A stretch of DNA of 64,000 nt from Nocardioides sp. Root682 (GTDB lineage: Bacteria; Actinomycetota; Actinomycetes; Propionibacteriales; Nocardioidaceae). The translations under genes were made by a program, and so were the position numbers. Below the pieces are notes generated by a model that was not told where the DNA came from, ran no database searches, and saw nothing but the letters and a program-made list of their open reading frames with translations. Location: contig NZ_LMHJ01000002.1 in NCBI RefSeq assembly GCF_001427795.1, forward strand, positions 248,001-312,000, in the 5' to 3' direction. The number at the start of each line of letters is the position of its first letter. Positions within the stretch are counted from its first letter, which is position 1. Shown here piece by piece: positions 15,384 through 23,754 of this stretch.

Positions 15384-16874
15384 GTGAGCGACATCGCGGG
15401 GGAGTTGGCGCGGGTCAAGGGTGCGTTCGCGCAGCCGACCCTGACGTTGCTCCACCAGCGGCAGGCGCCGGTGGTGATCACGATCTTCCGGGCGGCGTTC
15501 GGGCGGAACAACAAGCCGATCCCGACGGCCCGGCTGCACAGCCAGGTGGAGGAACACCTCGCCGCGATCCGGGCTGCGGGGGAGAGCGACGTACCGGCGG
15601 GCAGTGGGCGGGACATCTGTCAGCGGTGGATGCGTGGTCAGTGGCTCGTGCGGTCGCTCGACGAGCTCGGCAATGAGGTCTACACGCTCACCTCGCACGC
15701 TCAGCAGGCGCTCGAACTCGTGAAGTCGATGACCCGGGACCGGGCGACGCTCAGTGAGCACCGGATCGCGACCATCCTGGGCACGGTGCGGCGGTTCAAC
15801 TCCGAGGCGAACCCCGACCGTGGGGCGCGGGTGACGCTGCTCAACGAGGAGATGGCGCGGCTCAAGGCCGAGCGGGACCGGTTGGTCGACGGGGCGGAGA
15901 TGGTCAGCGCCACCGAGGAGTACATGCTCGAGGGGTACACCGAGCTGCTGTCCCTCATCTCTGCGCTGCCCAGTGACTTCGCGCGGGTCGAGGAGCGGTT
16001 CGCGACGATCCGCGGCGAGATCCTGGCTGCGTTCCGGGCCGAGGATCGGCCGGCCGGCGAGGTCATCGACGACTACCTCGCGCGCGCCGACGCGCTGATG
16101 ACCGCCACCCACGAAGGTCGGGCGTTCGAGGGGGCGTTCGCGCTGCTGCGCGACGACGCGCTCGTCACCCAGCTCCGCGAAGACCTCACCGCGCTGCTCG
16201 ACCACCCGCTCTCCGACGGGATCCTCGGTGACGCCGATCGCGCTGAGCTGCGCGGCACCGTCCGCCTGGTGCGCGACGGCTTGGACCGGGTGCTCGCCCA
16301 GCGGTCGCGGGTGACCGCGACGCTGCGGGAGTACATCGTGTCTCACGACGCCGCGCGCGACCGCGAGCTCGAGCAGACCCTGCGGCAGGTCGAGTCCGAG
16401 CTGATGGGGTGGATGGCGACCACCGGGCCGCGGGCCACGCACGACGTCTCCCTGCTGCCCTTGCGCACCAACCTGGACCACCTGCGGGAGCGGTTCTACG
16501 ACCCGGCGGACGACGTACTGCCGGATCGGATCTCTGCCGGTGATCCTGACGACGCTCCTTCGCTCTCGCTGTCGGACCTGATGGCGCAGGGTGGGCCGCA
16601 GCTGTCGTCCCTGCGGCAGCGGCTCGAGGACGCACTGACTGCGCTGCTTCCTGCTGGGTCGCTCGGCGAGCTGTTCGAGGGGCTCGAGCCGTCGCTGCGC
16701 CGGCCCGTCGAGATCTTCGGGCTGCTGCACCTGGCGGCCGACCGTGAATGGGAACCCGAGGACGTGGCGGAGGAGTTTGCCGCCGTACGACCGGACGGGT
16801 CGCTGCGGACGTTCTCCGTCCCGCGGATGCCGTTGCCTGACCCTGACCTGACTGAGAGTGAGTCGCGCGCGTGA
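15384..16874 (+). CDS. jetA: JetA / MksF-like condensin subunit (DUF3375)
   Basis: 496 residues. It matches DUF3375, the kleisin-like subunit of Wadjet (JetA) and MksF: KGAFAQPTLTLLHQRQAPVVITIFRAAFG at 11-40 is a winged-helix start and a helical body follows. In Wadjet, JetA bridges the two JetC heads and JetB binds it; the complex extrudes plasmid loops. Start GTG 15384 is placed by AGGGGAGG at 15366-15373; the open frame further upstream is not conserved-looking. From here the DNA is clearly richer in G and C than the preceding trio. Its TGA overlaps the jetB GTG by four bases. Confidence 0.88.
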   Translation: MSDIAGELARVKGAFAQPTLTLLHQRQAPVVITIFRAAFGRNNKPIPTARLHSQVEEHLAAIRAAGESDVPAGSGRDICQRWMRGQWLVRSLDELGNEVYTLTSHAQQALELVKSMTRDRATLSEHRIATILGTVRRFNSEANPDRGARVTLLNEEMARLKAERDRLVDGAEMVSATEEYMLEGYTELLSLISALPSDFARVEERFATIRGEILAAFRAEDRPAGEVIDDYLARADALMTATHEGRAFEGAFALLRDDALVTQLREDLTALLDHPLSDGILGDADRAELRGTVRLVRDGLDRVLAQRSRVTATLREYIVSHDAARDRELEQTLRQVESELMGWMATTGPRATHDVSLLPLRTNLDHLRERFYDPADDVLPDRISAGDPDDAPSLSLSDLMAQGGPQLSSLRQRLEDALTALLPAGSLGELFEGLEPSLRRPVEIFGLLHLAADREWEPEDVAEEFAAVRPDGSLRTFSVPRMPLPDPDLTESESRA

Positions 16875-17725
16875 GTACTGAGATCGATGTCGAGGATGGC
16901 GGGCGTCTCGATACGTCCTCGCCTGGCGGCTCGGACTACTCGACGAGCTTGGAGCGCGGGCGTCTCGATACGTCCTCGCCTGGCGGCTCGGACTACTCGA
17001 CGAGCTTGGACGAGGAGTACGACGAGGACTCCGTCTCGTTGTTCGAGGGGGACGAGGGCGGGCTGGAGTACGGGCAGCGGCAGGCGTTGGTCGCGCTGCT
17101 CAAGCAGCGGTTCATCAGCGCCCGTACCCACCCGCGCGACTGGCAGGTGCTCGTCGAGAACGAGCGGGTGCTGCGGTCCCGGCTCAACGACCTGTTCCTC
17201 GACCTCCAGATCGACCGTGCCCGTGAGGTGGCCTGGAAGCGGCAGGCGAGTGGCGAGGGTGGCGGGCGGTTCCCGACGCTGCTGCACGACACCGCCTGGT
17301 CGCGGGAGGAGACCCTGGTGCTCGTGCACCTGCGGGACCGGCTGCGCGCCGGGATCGCGGGGGGAGAGCTCCGGGTCTTCGTCGACCGCGACGACATCCT
17401 CGACTACATCGCCAGCTACCGCCCCGCGCACGCCACCGACGAGTCGGGGGACGAGAAGCGGGCGCGGAACGCGGTCACCAGTGTCGTGAAGGCGGGGTTG
17501 CTGATCGCGACCGCGGCGGAGGACCGGTTCGAGATCAGTGAGGCGGTGGAGCCGCTCTTGCCGCTGGAGCTGTTGCAGGAGCTGCTCGAGGCGCTGCGGG
17601 CTGCGAATGGGACTGAGGTTCCTGTCGAGGACGATGCGGACCTTTTCGAGGAGGGTGAGGGGCGTCTCGATACGTCCTCGCCTGGCGGCTCGGACTACTC
17701 GACGAACTTGGGGGACGAGGCGTGA
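16871..17725 (+). CDS. jetB: JetB / MksE-like subunit (DUF4194) with repeat-derived peptides
   Basis: 284 residues. The core (about 52-250) matches DUF4194: RQALVALLKQRFISA, then FLDLQIDRAREVAWKRQ, then DDILDYIASY, a tandem winged-helix KITE-type protein that joins JetA. Three copies of an intergenic repeat lie in frame inside the gene, encoding GRLDTSSPGGSDYSTSL at residues 11-27 and 30-46 and the same peptide with STNL at 264-280. All are in the acidic, probably disordered, ends, so the fold should be spared. GTGA overlaps join it to both jetA and jetC. Length without the inserts would be near 225 residues, close to the family norm. Confidence 0.87.
   Translation: MSTEIDVEDGGRLDTSSPGGSDYSTSLERGRLDTSSPGGSDYSTSLDEEYDEDSVSLFEGDEGGLEYGQRQALVALLKQRFISARTHPRDWQVLVENERVLRSRLNDLFLDLQIDRAREVAWKRQASGEGGGRFPTLLHDTAWSREETLVLVHLRDRLRAGIAGGELRVFVDRDDILDYIASYRPAHATDESGDEKRARNAVTSVVKAGLLIATAAEDRFEISEAVEPLLPLELLQELLEALRAANGTEVPVEDDADLFEEGEGRLDTSSPGGSDYSTNLGDEA
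16899..16953. repeat. Palindromic repeat inside jetB, copy 1
   Basis: A 55-base unit with arms GCGTCTCGATACGTCC and GGACTACTCGACGAGC. The same arms occur in intergenic copies at 27209-27261. It is translated in frame as 17 extra residues of JetB. Confidence 0.85.
16956..17010. repeat. Palindromic repeat inside jetB, copy 2
   Basis: Identical over 55 bases to copy 1 and 57 bases downstream of it (19 codons), so the pair is a tandem duplication that preserves the frame. Confidence 0.85.
17660..17711. repeat. Palindromic repeat inside jetB, copy 3
   Basis: A third copy near the 3' end of jetB, differing from the others by one base in the right arm (GAGCTTGG becomes GAACTTGG, Ser to Asn). It is again in the same frame. 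Confidence 0.83.
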
Positions 17726-20700
17726 GCATCGACGAGGGTTTCGAGACGGCAATGGCCGGCCTCCTCAACCAGCGGGACAACGACGGGTTGTTCGGGGAGC
17801 AGGTGGTGGCGACGCCGGCTGACGACACCGTGCAGTGGCGGGCGTCCCTCCTGCAGCTGATCAACTGGGGCGGCTTCGGCGGCCTCACGACCGTGCCGCT
17901 CGCGGGCGACGCGACGATGATCTCCGGGGCCTCGGGCGTCGGGAAGAGCACGATCCTCGACGCCTACACCGCGCTGATGATGCCCTCGGACACCAAGTTC
18001 AACGGTGCCTCCAACGACGCCGTCGCGGGTCGGGCGCGGAGCATTGGGCAGCGCAACCTGCTGTCGTACCTGCGGGGTGCGGTCGACGTCGTCGATGACC
18101 CAAAGACGGGCCGGCCGGTCGAGCAGCTGCTGCGCGGCAAGGGCGCCGACACGTGGGGCGCCGTCGCGATGACGTTCGTCAGCGACCAGGGCGGGCGGTT
18201 CACCGCGCTGCGGACCTACTACGTGCCACGCCGGGCCGCGCGCTCCAGCGACGTGCTCATGCAGATGTGGACCCACGAGGGGACGCTGCCGCTCGACAAG
18301 CTCGAGGCCGCCGTACCCGAGAAGTTCCACGCCAACACGCTCAAGAAGCTGTTCCCGGGCATCCGCGTGCACCGGACGTACGCCGACCTGTCCGCCGTGC
18401 TCCACGCGCGGCTCGGCATCGGGGCCAACGGGGACGGGGCCAAGGCGCTCCGGCTGCTCGCGCGCATCCAGGCCGGCAACCAGGTCCGCAGCGTCGATGA
18501 GCTCTACAAGGACATGGTGCTGGAGCGGCCCGCGACGTACGCCGCCGCCGACCGGGCCATCGAGCACTTCGATGACCTCGACGCCGCGCACGCGGCCATG
18601 CAGACCGAGCAGCAGAAGCTCGAGCTGCTCGAGCCGATCAGCGACCTGCACGCCCGTCGGGCACTCGCCGACAAGCGCCTCACCGAGCTCGACTCGTACG
18701 GCGTCACGCTCGGCGGGGAGACGCCGTTGCGTCTCTGGCTGCTCCGGACGCACCTGCGGCTGATCGAGGCAGCGGTGGCTGCCAACCGTGACGAACGCAG
18801 CAGTACGGCGGACAGCCTCACCACCGCCCGCGCGGCCGAGGCGACCCTGGCGGCGGACCTCGAGGCAGCCAAGGAGGCGCACCGCGACGCCGGTGGTGGC
18901 GACCTGCAGGCGCTGGCCGGGCAGATCGAGCACGAACGCGTGGTCCGCGAGGAGCGCGGCAACCGGCTCGCCGAGCTCGAGGAGCGGGTCTACCCGCTGG
19001 TCGGGCTGACAGGCATCGACGGGGCCGACGTCGAAGCCCCGGACCTCGACTCCGCACTCGACTCCGCCGCCGCCTTCGGCGAGCTGCAGCTGTTCGCCCG
19101 CAAGCGGCTCGCGAGCGGCGAGGAGCAGTCGGAGCGGCTCAAGACCGAGCGCGACAAGGTGCGCGACGGGCGGTTCCCGCTCAGCCAGACCAAGAGCGAC
19201 CTGACCCGTGAGCGGCAGTCGCTGGAGAGCCGCGCCGGCCGGGTGCCGTCGTACCTCCACGACCTGCGGGCCGCCGTCGCCCGGGCCAGTGGCCTGACGG
19301 TCACGGAGCTGCCGTTCGTCGCCGAGCTGATCGACGTCGCGCCCGAGGAGACCCGGTGGCGTACCGCCATCGAGACCGTCCTCGGTGGCACCGCCCGGAT
19401 GATGCTCGTTCCGGCGGATCGGCTGAAGGACTTCTCGGCCGCCATCGACGACCTGCGGCTGCCGGGTCGGCTCACCTTCCAGGGCGTCGAGCTGGACCTG
19501 CCCGAGGTCGGCCCGTCCGACCCCGAGCGGATCGCCGGCAAGCTGCTCTTCAAGGACTCGCCCTTCGCCGGGTGGGTGCAGCAACACGTCGAGGAGCCCA
19601 CCCGCAACGCCCTGTGCGTCGAGAACACCGCCGGACTCGACGGGTCCGGCTTCCGGGTGACCCTCGCCGGCCAGACCCGCAACGGGCGCCGCGGCACGCA
19701 CGGCCGCAACGACCAGCGCAGCATCATCGGCTTCTCCAGCGCGGAAGCGGTCGAGGAGATCGACGCGCAGCTCGCCGACGTCGAACGACAGCTGCAGGAG
19801 CTCGACGCCCGCCTGGTCGAGCTCGACCGACGCGGTTCCCTGCTCGACCAGCAGCGCAAGGCGTACGACGCCATCGCGATGGTGCGCTTCGACGACGTCG
19901 ACGTCGCGGGCAGTGACCGGCGGATCGCCGAGCTGGAGCAGCGGCGCGCGGACATCCTGTCCTCCGACGACCAGCTCCAGGTGCTCCAGACGCAGATCGA
20001 CGACCTGCAGGAGCGGCTGGAGGCGACCCGCAAGGAGCGGTTCGGGTTCGAGCAGCGCCGTACGGCGCTCAACGCGGCCCACAGCGAGCTCGTCGACTCC
20101 GAGGACCTCGTCAACGACCGGCTCGAGGCGATGGAGCGCAGCGGCACGATCGCGCTCGGCGACGAGCAGGACGCCGCGCTGACCACGGAGTTCGCCATCG
20201 CCTCCGCGCCCGACGACCCGCAGGACCTGGAGCGGTTCCAGCAGAACTCGCACCGCCTCGGTGACCGGCTGCGCGAAGCCGTTGCCGGCGCGAGCGCGGA
20301 GGTCCGACAGGTCGATGACGAGCTGGTGCGGATCTTCCGGCTCTACAAGCAGCAGTGGGACTCGCCCAACCTCGGCGAGACGCCGGCGTCGTACCCCGAC
20401 TACGCCCGCATCCTCGACGACATCCGCGGCAAGGGCCTCGCCGACCGGCGCTCGGAGTGGCGCCGCCGGCTCACCGAGTGGAGCGGCCAGGACCTCGTGC
20501 CGCTGCTCGGCGCCATGGCGTCCTCGGTCGAGGACATCGAGGACCGACTCGAGCCGATCAACGCGATCCTGCGTCGCCTCGACTTCGGTGGTCGCGCCAA
20601 CGACCGGCTGCGGATCCGCCTCCGCCGCCTGGCCCCGGCCCACGTCCAGGTGTTCATGAAGGACCTGCGTGCCCTGTCCTCCGGCGCCTCGACCGAGCTG

Positions 20701-21219
20701 AAGGAGGAGGACCTCGAGAAGCGGTTCGCCGAGCTCAGCCGGTTCATGCGGCAGCTGCGCAGGTCCGACGTCGCCAGTGACGGTCCGACCGATCGCGACC
20801 GGCTGCTCGACGTACGACGCCACGTGGAGATCAGCGCCGAACGCTATGACTTCCTGAGCGGCGAGGTGCGGGCGACGTACCGGACGCTGGGGGAGAAGAG
20901 CGGTGGCGAGAGCCAGGAGCTGGTCGCGTTCATCGTCGGCTCGGCGCTGCGGTTCCGGCTCGGTGACGAGATGCGGTCCCGTCCGCGGTTCGCGCCGGTC
21001 TTCCTCGACGAGGGCTTCGTGAAGGCGGACTCGGAGTTCGCTGGCCGGGCCGTGCAGGCCTGGAAGGGCCTCGGGTTCCAGCTGATCATCGGCGTCCCGC
21101 TCGACAAGGTCACCGGCCTCGAGCCGCACATGGACGAGCTGCTCGCGATCACCAAGAACTCGAAGACGCACCAGTCGTGGATCACCCCGATCACCAATGC
21201 GACGGATCCCGATGAGTGA
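17722..21219 (+). CDS. jetC: JetC / MksB-like SMC ATPase
   Basis: 1165 residues. Walker A GASGVGKST at 69-77, two long coiled-coil arms (about 290-500 and 720-920) around a hinge region near 520-680, signature SGGESQE near 1060 and Walker B PVFLDEG near 1092-1098. This is the MukB/MksB-type motor of Wadjet, which extrudes DNA loops with JetA and JetB. GTG 17722 overlaps the jetB stop. Downstream one would expect jetD, the TOPRIM nuclease (DUF3322/DUF2220); instead a thioesterase gene begins inside the last eight bases. The three subunits alone could act as a condensin without plasmid cleavage, or jetD may be elsewhere. Confidence 0.9.
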   Translation: MSIDEGFETAMAGLLNQRDNDGLFGEQVVATPADDTVQWRASLLQLINWGGFGGLTTVPLAGDATMISGASGVGKSTILDAYTALMMPSDTKFNGASNDAVAGRARSIGQRNLLSYLRGAVDVVDDPKTGRPVEQLLRGKGADTWGAVAMTFVSDQGGRFTALRTYYVPRRAARSSDVLMQMWTHEGTLPLDKLEAAVPEKFHANTLKKLFPGIRVHRTYADLSAVLHARLGIGANGDGAKALRLLARIQAGNQVRSVDELYKDMVLERPATYAAADRAIEHFDDLDAAHAAMQTEQQKLELLEPISDLHARRALADKRLTELDSYGVTLGGETPLRLWLLRTHLRLIEAAVAANRDERSSTADSLTTARAAEATLAADLEAAKEAHRDAGGGDLQALAGQIEHERVVREERGNRLAELEERVYPLVGLTGIDGADVEAPDLDSALDSAAAFGELQLFARKRLASGEEQSERLKTERDKVRDGRFPLSQTKSDLTRERQSLESRAGRVPSYLHDLRAAVARASGLTVTELPFVAELIDVAPEETRWRTAIETVLGGTARMMLVPADRLKDFSAAIDDLRLPGRLTFQGVELDLPEVGPSDPERIAGKLLFKDSPFAGWVQQHVEEPTRNALCVENTAGLDGSGFRVTLAGQTRNGRRGTHGRNDQRSIIGFSSAEAVEEIDAQLADVERQLQELDARLVELDRRGSLLDQQRKAYDAIAMVRFDDVDVAGSDRRIAELEQRRADILSSDDQLQVLQTQIDDLQERLEATRKERFGFEQRRTALNAAHSELVDSEDLVNDRLEAMERSGTIALGDEQDAALTTEFAIASAPDDPQDLERFQQNSHRLGDRLREAVAGASAEVRQVDDELVRIFRLYKQQWDSPNLGETPASYPDYARILDDIRGKGLADRRSEWRRRLTEWSGQDLVPLLGAMASSVEDIEDRLEPINAILRRLDFGGRANDRLRIRLRRLAPAHVQVFMKDLRALSSGASTELKEEDLEKRFAELSRFMRQLRRSDVASDGPTDRDRLLDVRRHVEISAERYDFLSGEVRATYRTLGEKSGGESQELVAFIVGSALRFRLGDEMRSRPRFAPVFLDEGFVKADSEFAGRAVQAWKGLGFQLIIGVPLDKVTGLEPHMDELLAITKNSKTHQSWITPITNATDPDE

Positions 21220-22015
21220 CGCCACCGCGGTGTTCACCCGCGAGGGCGACACGTGGCTGCCCAGCGTCCTGTCCCGCGGCCCGTGGGACGAACGAGCCCA
21301 GCACGGTGGCGCGCCCGCCGCGCTGCTGGCCCACGTCGCCGAGTCCGCAGTGGGCCAGGGCTGGCAGCTCTCGCGACTCACCATCGAGCTGATCAAGCCC
21401 GTCCCGGTGGCGCCGCTGACGACGCGGGTCGAGGTGCACCCCGGTCGCTCCACGACGCGGGTCACGCTGGACCTGTGCGCGGGCGACGTACTCGTCGCGC
21501 GGGCGCATGCCCTGCTGATCCTCGGCCAGCCCTTCGAGCTGCCGTCGGGCCTGCCCGGCTGGTCGCCCGAGGCACTGCTGCCGGGACCCGACGACTGCAC
21601 TGAGCGGTTGCTCATCCCCGGGATGCCCGACGGCGTGTCGTTCTACCAGACCGCCATGGACCACCGGATGGCCCAGGGCGACACCACGCAACCCGGCCCC
21701 GCCGCCGCGTGGTTCCGGCTGGCCGTGCCGTTGATCGAGGGCCAGCCCACGTCGGCCGCGATGCGCGCGATTGCGGCTGCCGACTTCGGCAACGGCCTCA
21801 GCTGGGTGCTCCCGGCGGACCGATACCTGTTCTCCAACGCCGACCTGAACGTGCACCTGCACCGTCCGCCCATCGGTGAGTGGATCGGCCTGTCGGCGGC
21901 GACCCACGCGGACGGCGGCGGGGTCGGCACGACCCTTTCCCGCCTGTACGACGTGCACGGCCCGATCGGCGTCGCGATCCAGACCCTGGTGATGCGCGAA
22001 CGCCGTCCCGCTTAG
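21212..22015 (+). CDS. Acyl-CoA thioesterase family protein
   Basis: 267 residues, a double-hotdog thioesterase of the TesB-like/4HBT_3 type. The N-terminal hotdog shows WDERAQHGGAPAALLAHVAE and LSRLTIELIKPVPVAPLTTRVEVHPGRSTTRVTLDL. The C-terminal one shows WVLPADRYLFSNADLNVHLHRPPIGEWIGL and ends with GPIGVAIQTLVMRER. It would hydrolyse acyl-CoA esters. ATG 21212 lies inside the end of jetC (ATGAGTGA), so it is translationally coupled to a condensin operon, an odd partner; the coupling may be accidental after loss of jetD. The nitrile hydratase genes follow after a 37-base gap. Confidence 0.85.
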   Translation: MSDATAVFTREGDTWLPSVLSRGPWDERAQHGGAPAALLAHVAESAVGQGWQLSRLTIELIKPVPVAPLTTRVEVHPGRSTTRVTLDLCAGDVLVARAHALLILGQPFELPSGLPGWSPEALLPGPDDCTERLLIPGMPDGVSFYQTAMDHRMAQGDTTQPGPAAAWFRLAVPLIEGQPTSAAMRAIAAADFGNGLSWVLPADRYLFSNADLNVHLHRPPIGEWIGLSAATHADGGGVGTTLSRLYDVHGPIGVAIQTLVMRERRPA

Positions 22016-22052
22016 CCCCGCGCAGGAGGTCGTCAGCCGCTATCTTCGGCAG

Positions 22053-22781
22053 ATGACCACGTGGGCGGACATGGGCGGCCGCGCTGAGTTCTACGGTCGC
22101 GTCCTGCACGACCCCGACGAGCCGGCCTTCCACGCCGACTGGGAGCGCCGCGTCTTCGGCTGCACGGTCTTCGCCGCCGGGGTCCTCAACCCCACCGGAC
22201 CGGACCTCGACTCGGCCCGCTGGGCGATGGAGCAGATCCCCCGCGAGGACTACCTGGCGCCGTACTACTGGCGCTGGCTGCGCGGGCTCGAGCTGCAGCT
22301 GGAGGAGAAGCACTGGCTGCAGCCGGGCGAGGTCGAGGCGCGGATCGACGGGAAGCCGGGCCTGCCCGGCGGGCGCCGGGTTCGGAAGATCCAGACCGCC
22401 ATGGCCAGCGCCGCCATGGGACTGATCCTGCGCCCGACGATCCCGCGCTTCATGGCCGCACATCTGATGCCCCGCCTCATCGGCGGCCGTCGTACGACGA
22501 TGCGCCGGCCTCGATTCAAGGTCGGAGACGCCGTCCGGGTACGCCCCGAACGGGCCGCCGGGCACACGCGGCAACCGGGCTACACCACGGGCAAGCCGGG
22601 GACCGTCGTCGGCAACAGTGGTGCCGCGCGGTTCTCGGATGCGCGGGCGGCCGGTCGCAGGAGCCGACCCCAGTACGTCTACACCGTCGCGTTCGACGGG
22701 CGTGACCTGTGGGGCGAGGCAGCCGAGCCCGACACCGAGGTCCGCATCGAGCTGTTCGAGTCCTACCTGGAGGCACGATGA
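22053..22781 (+). CDS. nthB: Nitrile hydratase beta subunit
   Basis: 242 residues. It forms the alpha-beta heterodimer that hydrates nitriles to amides. The N-terminus [11 protein letters not shown] and the helix [19 protein letters not shown] are characteristic. The C-terminal SH3-like domain carries [18 protein letters not shown] and [12 protein letters not shown]. The gene order beta-alpha-activator is that of cobalt-type enzymes. Its stop overlaps the alpha start by four bases (ATGA), so subunits are made in step. Confidence 0.93.
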   Translation: MTTWADMGGRAEFYGRVLHDPDEPAFHADWERRVFGCTVFAAGVLNPTGPDLDSARWAMEQIPREDYLAPYYWRWLRGLELQLEEKHWLQPGEVEARIDGKPGLPGGRRVRKIQTAMASAAMGLILRPTIPRFMAAHLMPRLIGGRRTTMRRPRFKVGDAVRVRPERAAGHTRQPGYTTGKPGTVVGNSGAARFSDARAAGRRSRPQYVYTVAFDGRDLWGEAAEPDTEVRIELFESYLEAR

Positions 22782-23365
22782 CCGCCGACGACGTGCGCGC
22801 GATCCGGGTCGAGGCGGTCGAGTCGCTGCTCGTGGAGAAGGGGCTCGTGGACTCCGCGGTCGTCGACCGGATCGTCGAGCACTACGAGAACAACGTCGGG
22901 CCGCTCAACGGCGCGAAGGTCGTCGCCCGCGCCTGGACCGACCCCGCTTTCCGCGAGCGGCTCCTCGCCAACGGCACCAAGGCCGTCGCCGAGCTCGGCT
23001 TCGGCGGTCCCGAGGGCTCGATGATCGTCGCGATCGAGAACACCCCCGAGGTCCACAACGTGGTCGTGTGCACGCTCTGCTCCTGCTACCCCTGGCCGGT
23101 CCTGGGGCTGCCGCCGACCTGGTACAAGTCCGCGGAGTACCGGTCCCGCATGGTCGCCGAGCCTCGAAAGCTGCTCGGTGAGATGGGCCTCGACGTACCG
23201 GCGACCAAGAAGGTCCGGGTGTGGGACAGCTCGGCGGAGGCGCGCTACCTCGTGGTCCCCGAACGCCCGGCCGGCACCGAGGCGCTCGGTGCCGAGGAGC
23301 TCGCCTCGCTGGTCAGTCGGGACTCGATGATCGGTGTCGCGGTCGCGAAGGAGCCCACCCCATGA
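22778..23365 (+). CDS. nthA: Nitrile hydratase alpha subunit, cobalt type
   Basis: 195 residues. The metal-binding loop is [11 protein letters not shown]; threonine at the second position of CTLCSC marks the cobalt class, whereas iron enzymes have serine. Two of the cysteines become sulfenic and sulfinic acids in the mature centre. Starts at ATG 22778, overlapping the beta stop, and ends overlapping the activator start by four bases. The small insert after [18 protein letters not shown] is normal for the family. Confidence 0.95.
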   Translation: MTADDVRAIRVEAVESLLVEKGLVDSAVVDRIVEHYENNVGPLNGAKVVARAWTDPAFRERLLANGTKAVAELGFGGPEGSMIVAIENTPEVHNVVVCTLCSCYPWPVLGLPPTWYKSAEYRSRMVAEPRKLLGEMGLDVPATKKVRVWDSSAEARYLVVPERPAGTEALGAEELASLVSRDSMIGVAVAKEPTP

Positions 23366-23754
23366 CTGAGCAGGCTGAGCAGATTCCGCAGGCGACGATC
23401 GAGGGCGACCTCGAAGGCCCCGTCTCCCCGCCGCGCGACAACGGGGCGATCGTGTTCGCTGCGCCGTGGGAACGCCGCGTGTTCGGCATCGTGCTCGCGC
23501 TGTGCCGGGACGGACGCCTCCCGTGGGAGGACTTTCGGCAGCAGCTGATCGCGCAGATCGCCGCCGACCCGGACCGGCCGTACTGGGAGAGCTGGGCGGC
23601 CGCGCTCGAGGCCGTCCTCAGCACGGCGGCCGCGCTGCAGCGCGACGAGGTGGACGAGCGCGAACACACCCTGCTCGCCCGCCCCGCCGGCCACGACCAC
23701 CGCGACGACGAGCACGGTCACGGCCACGGCCACGGCCACGGCCACGGCCACTAG
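23362..23754 (+). CDS. Nitrile hydratase activator with His-rich tail
   Basis: 130 residues. The body [20 protein letters not shown]...FRQQLIAQI...[13 protein letters not shown] matches the small accessory protein (P14K/NhlE-like, homologous to the beta N-terminus) that brings cobalt to the alpha subunit by subunit exchange. The C-terminus ends in six Gly-His pairs after [10 protein letters not shown], a likely metal-binding tail encoded by a short GGCCAC tandem. This tail may store or scavenge Co2+ or Ni2+. The gene converges with the next one, overlapping by four bases. Confidence 0.88.
   Translation: MTEQAEQIPQATIEGDLEGPVSPPRDNGAIVFAAPWERRVFGIVLALCRDGRLPWEDFRQQLIAQIAADPDRPYWESWAAALEAVLSTAAALQRDEVDEREHTLLARPAGHDHRDDEHGHGHGHGHGHGH

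Noticed and set aside
17695..21615. Very long open frame antisense to jetC (over 1300 codons)
   Set aside because: It mirrors the codon pattern of jetC; in very GC-rich DNA the antisense frame lacks stops. Its product is Val/Asp/Arg-rich with no motif.
23700..23754. GGCCAC tandem as a non-coding microsatellite
   Set aside because: It is in frame and encodes a Gly-His tail that suits a metal-handling protein.
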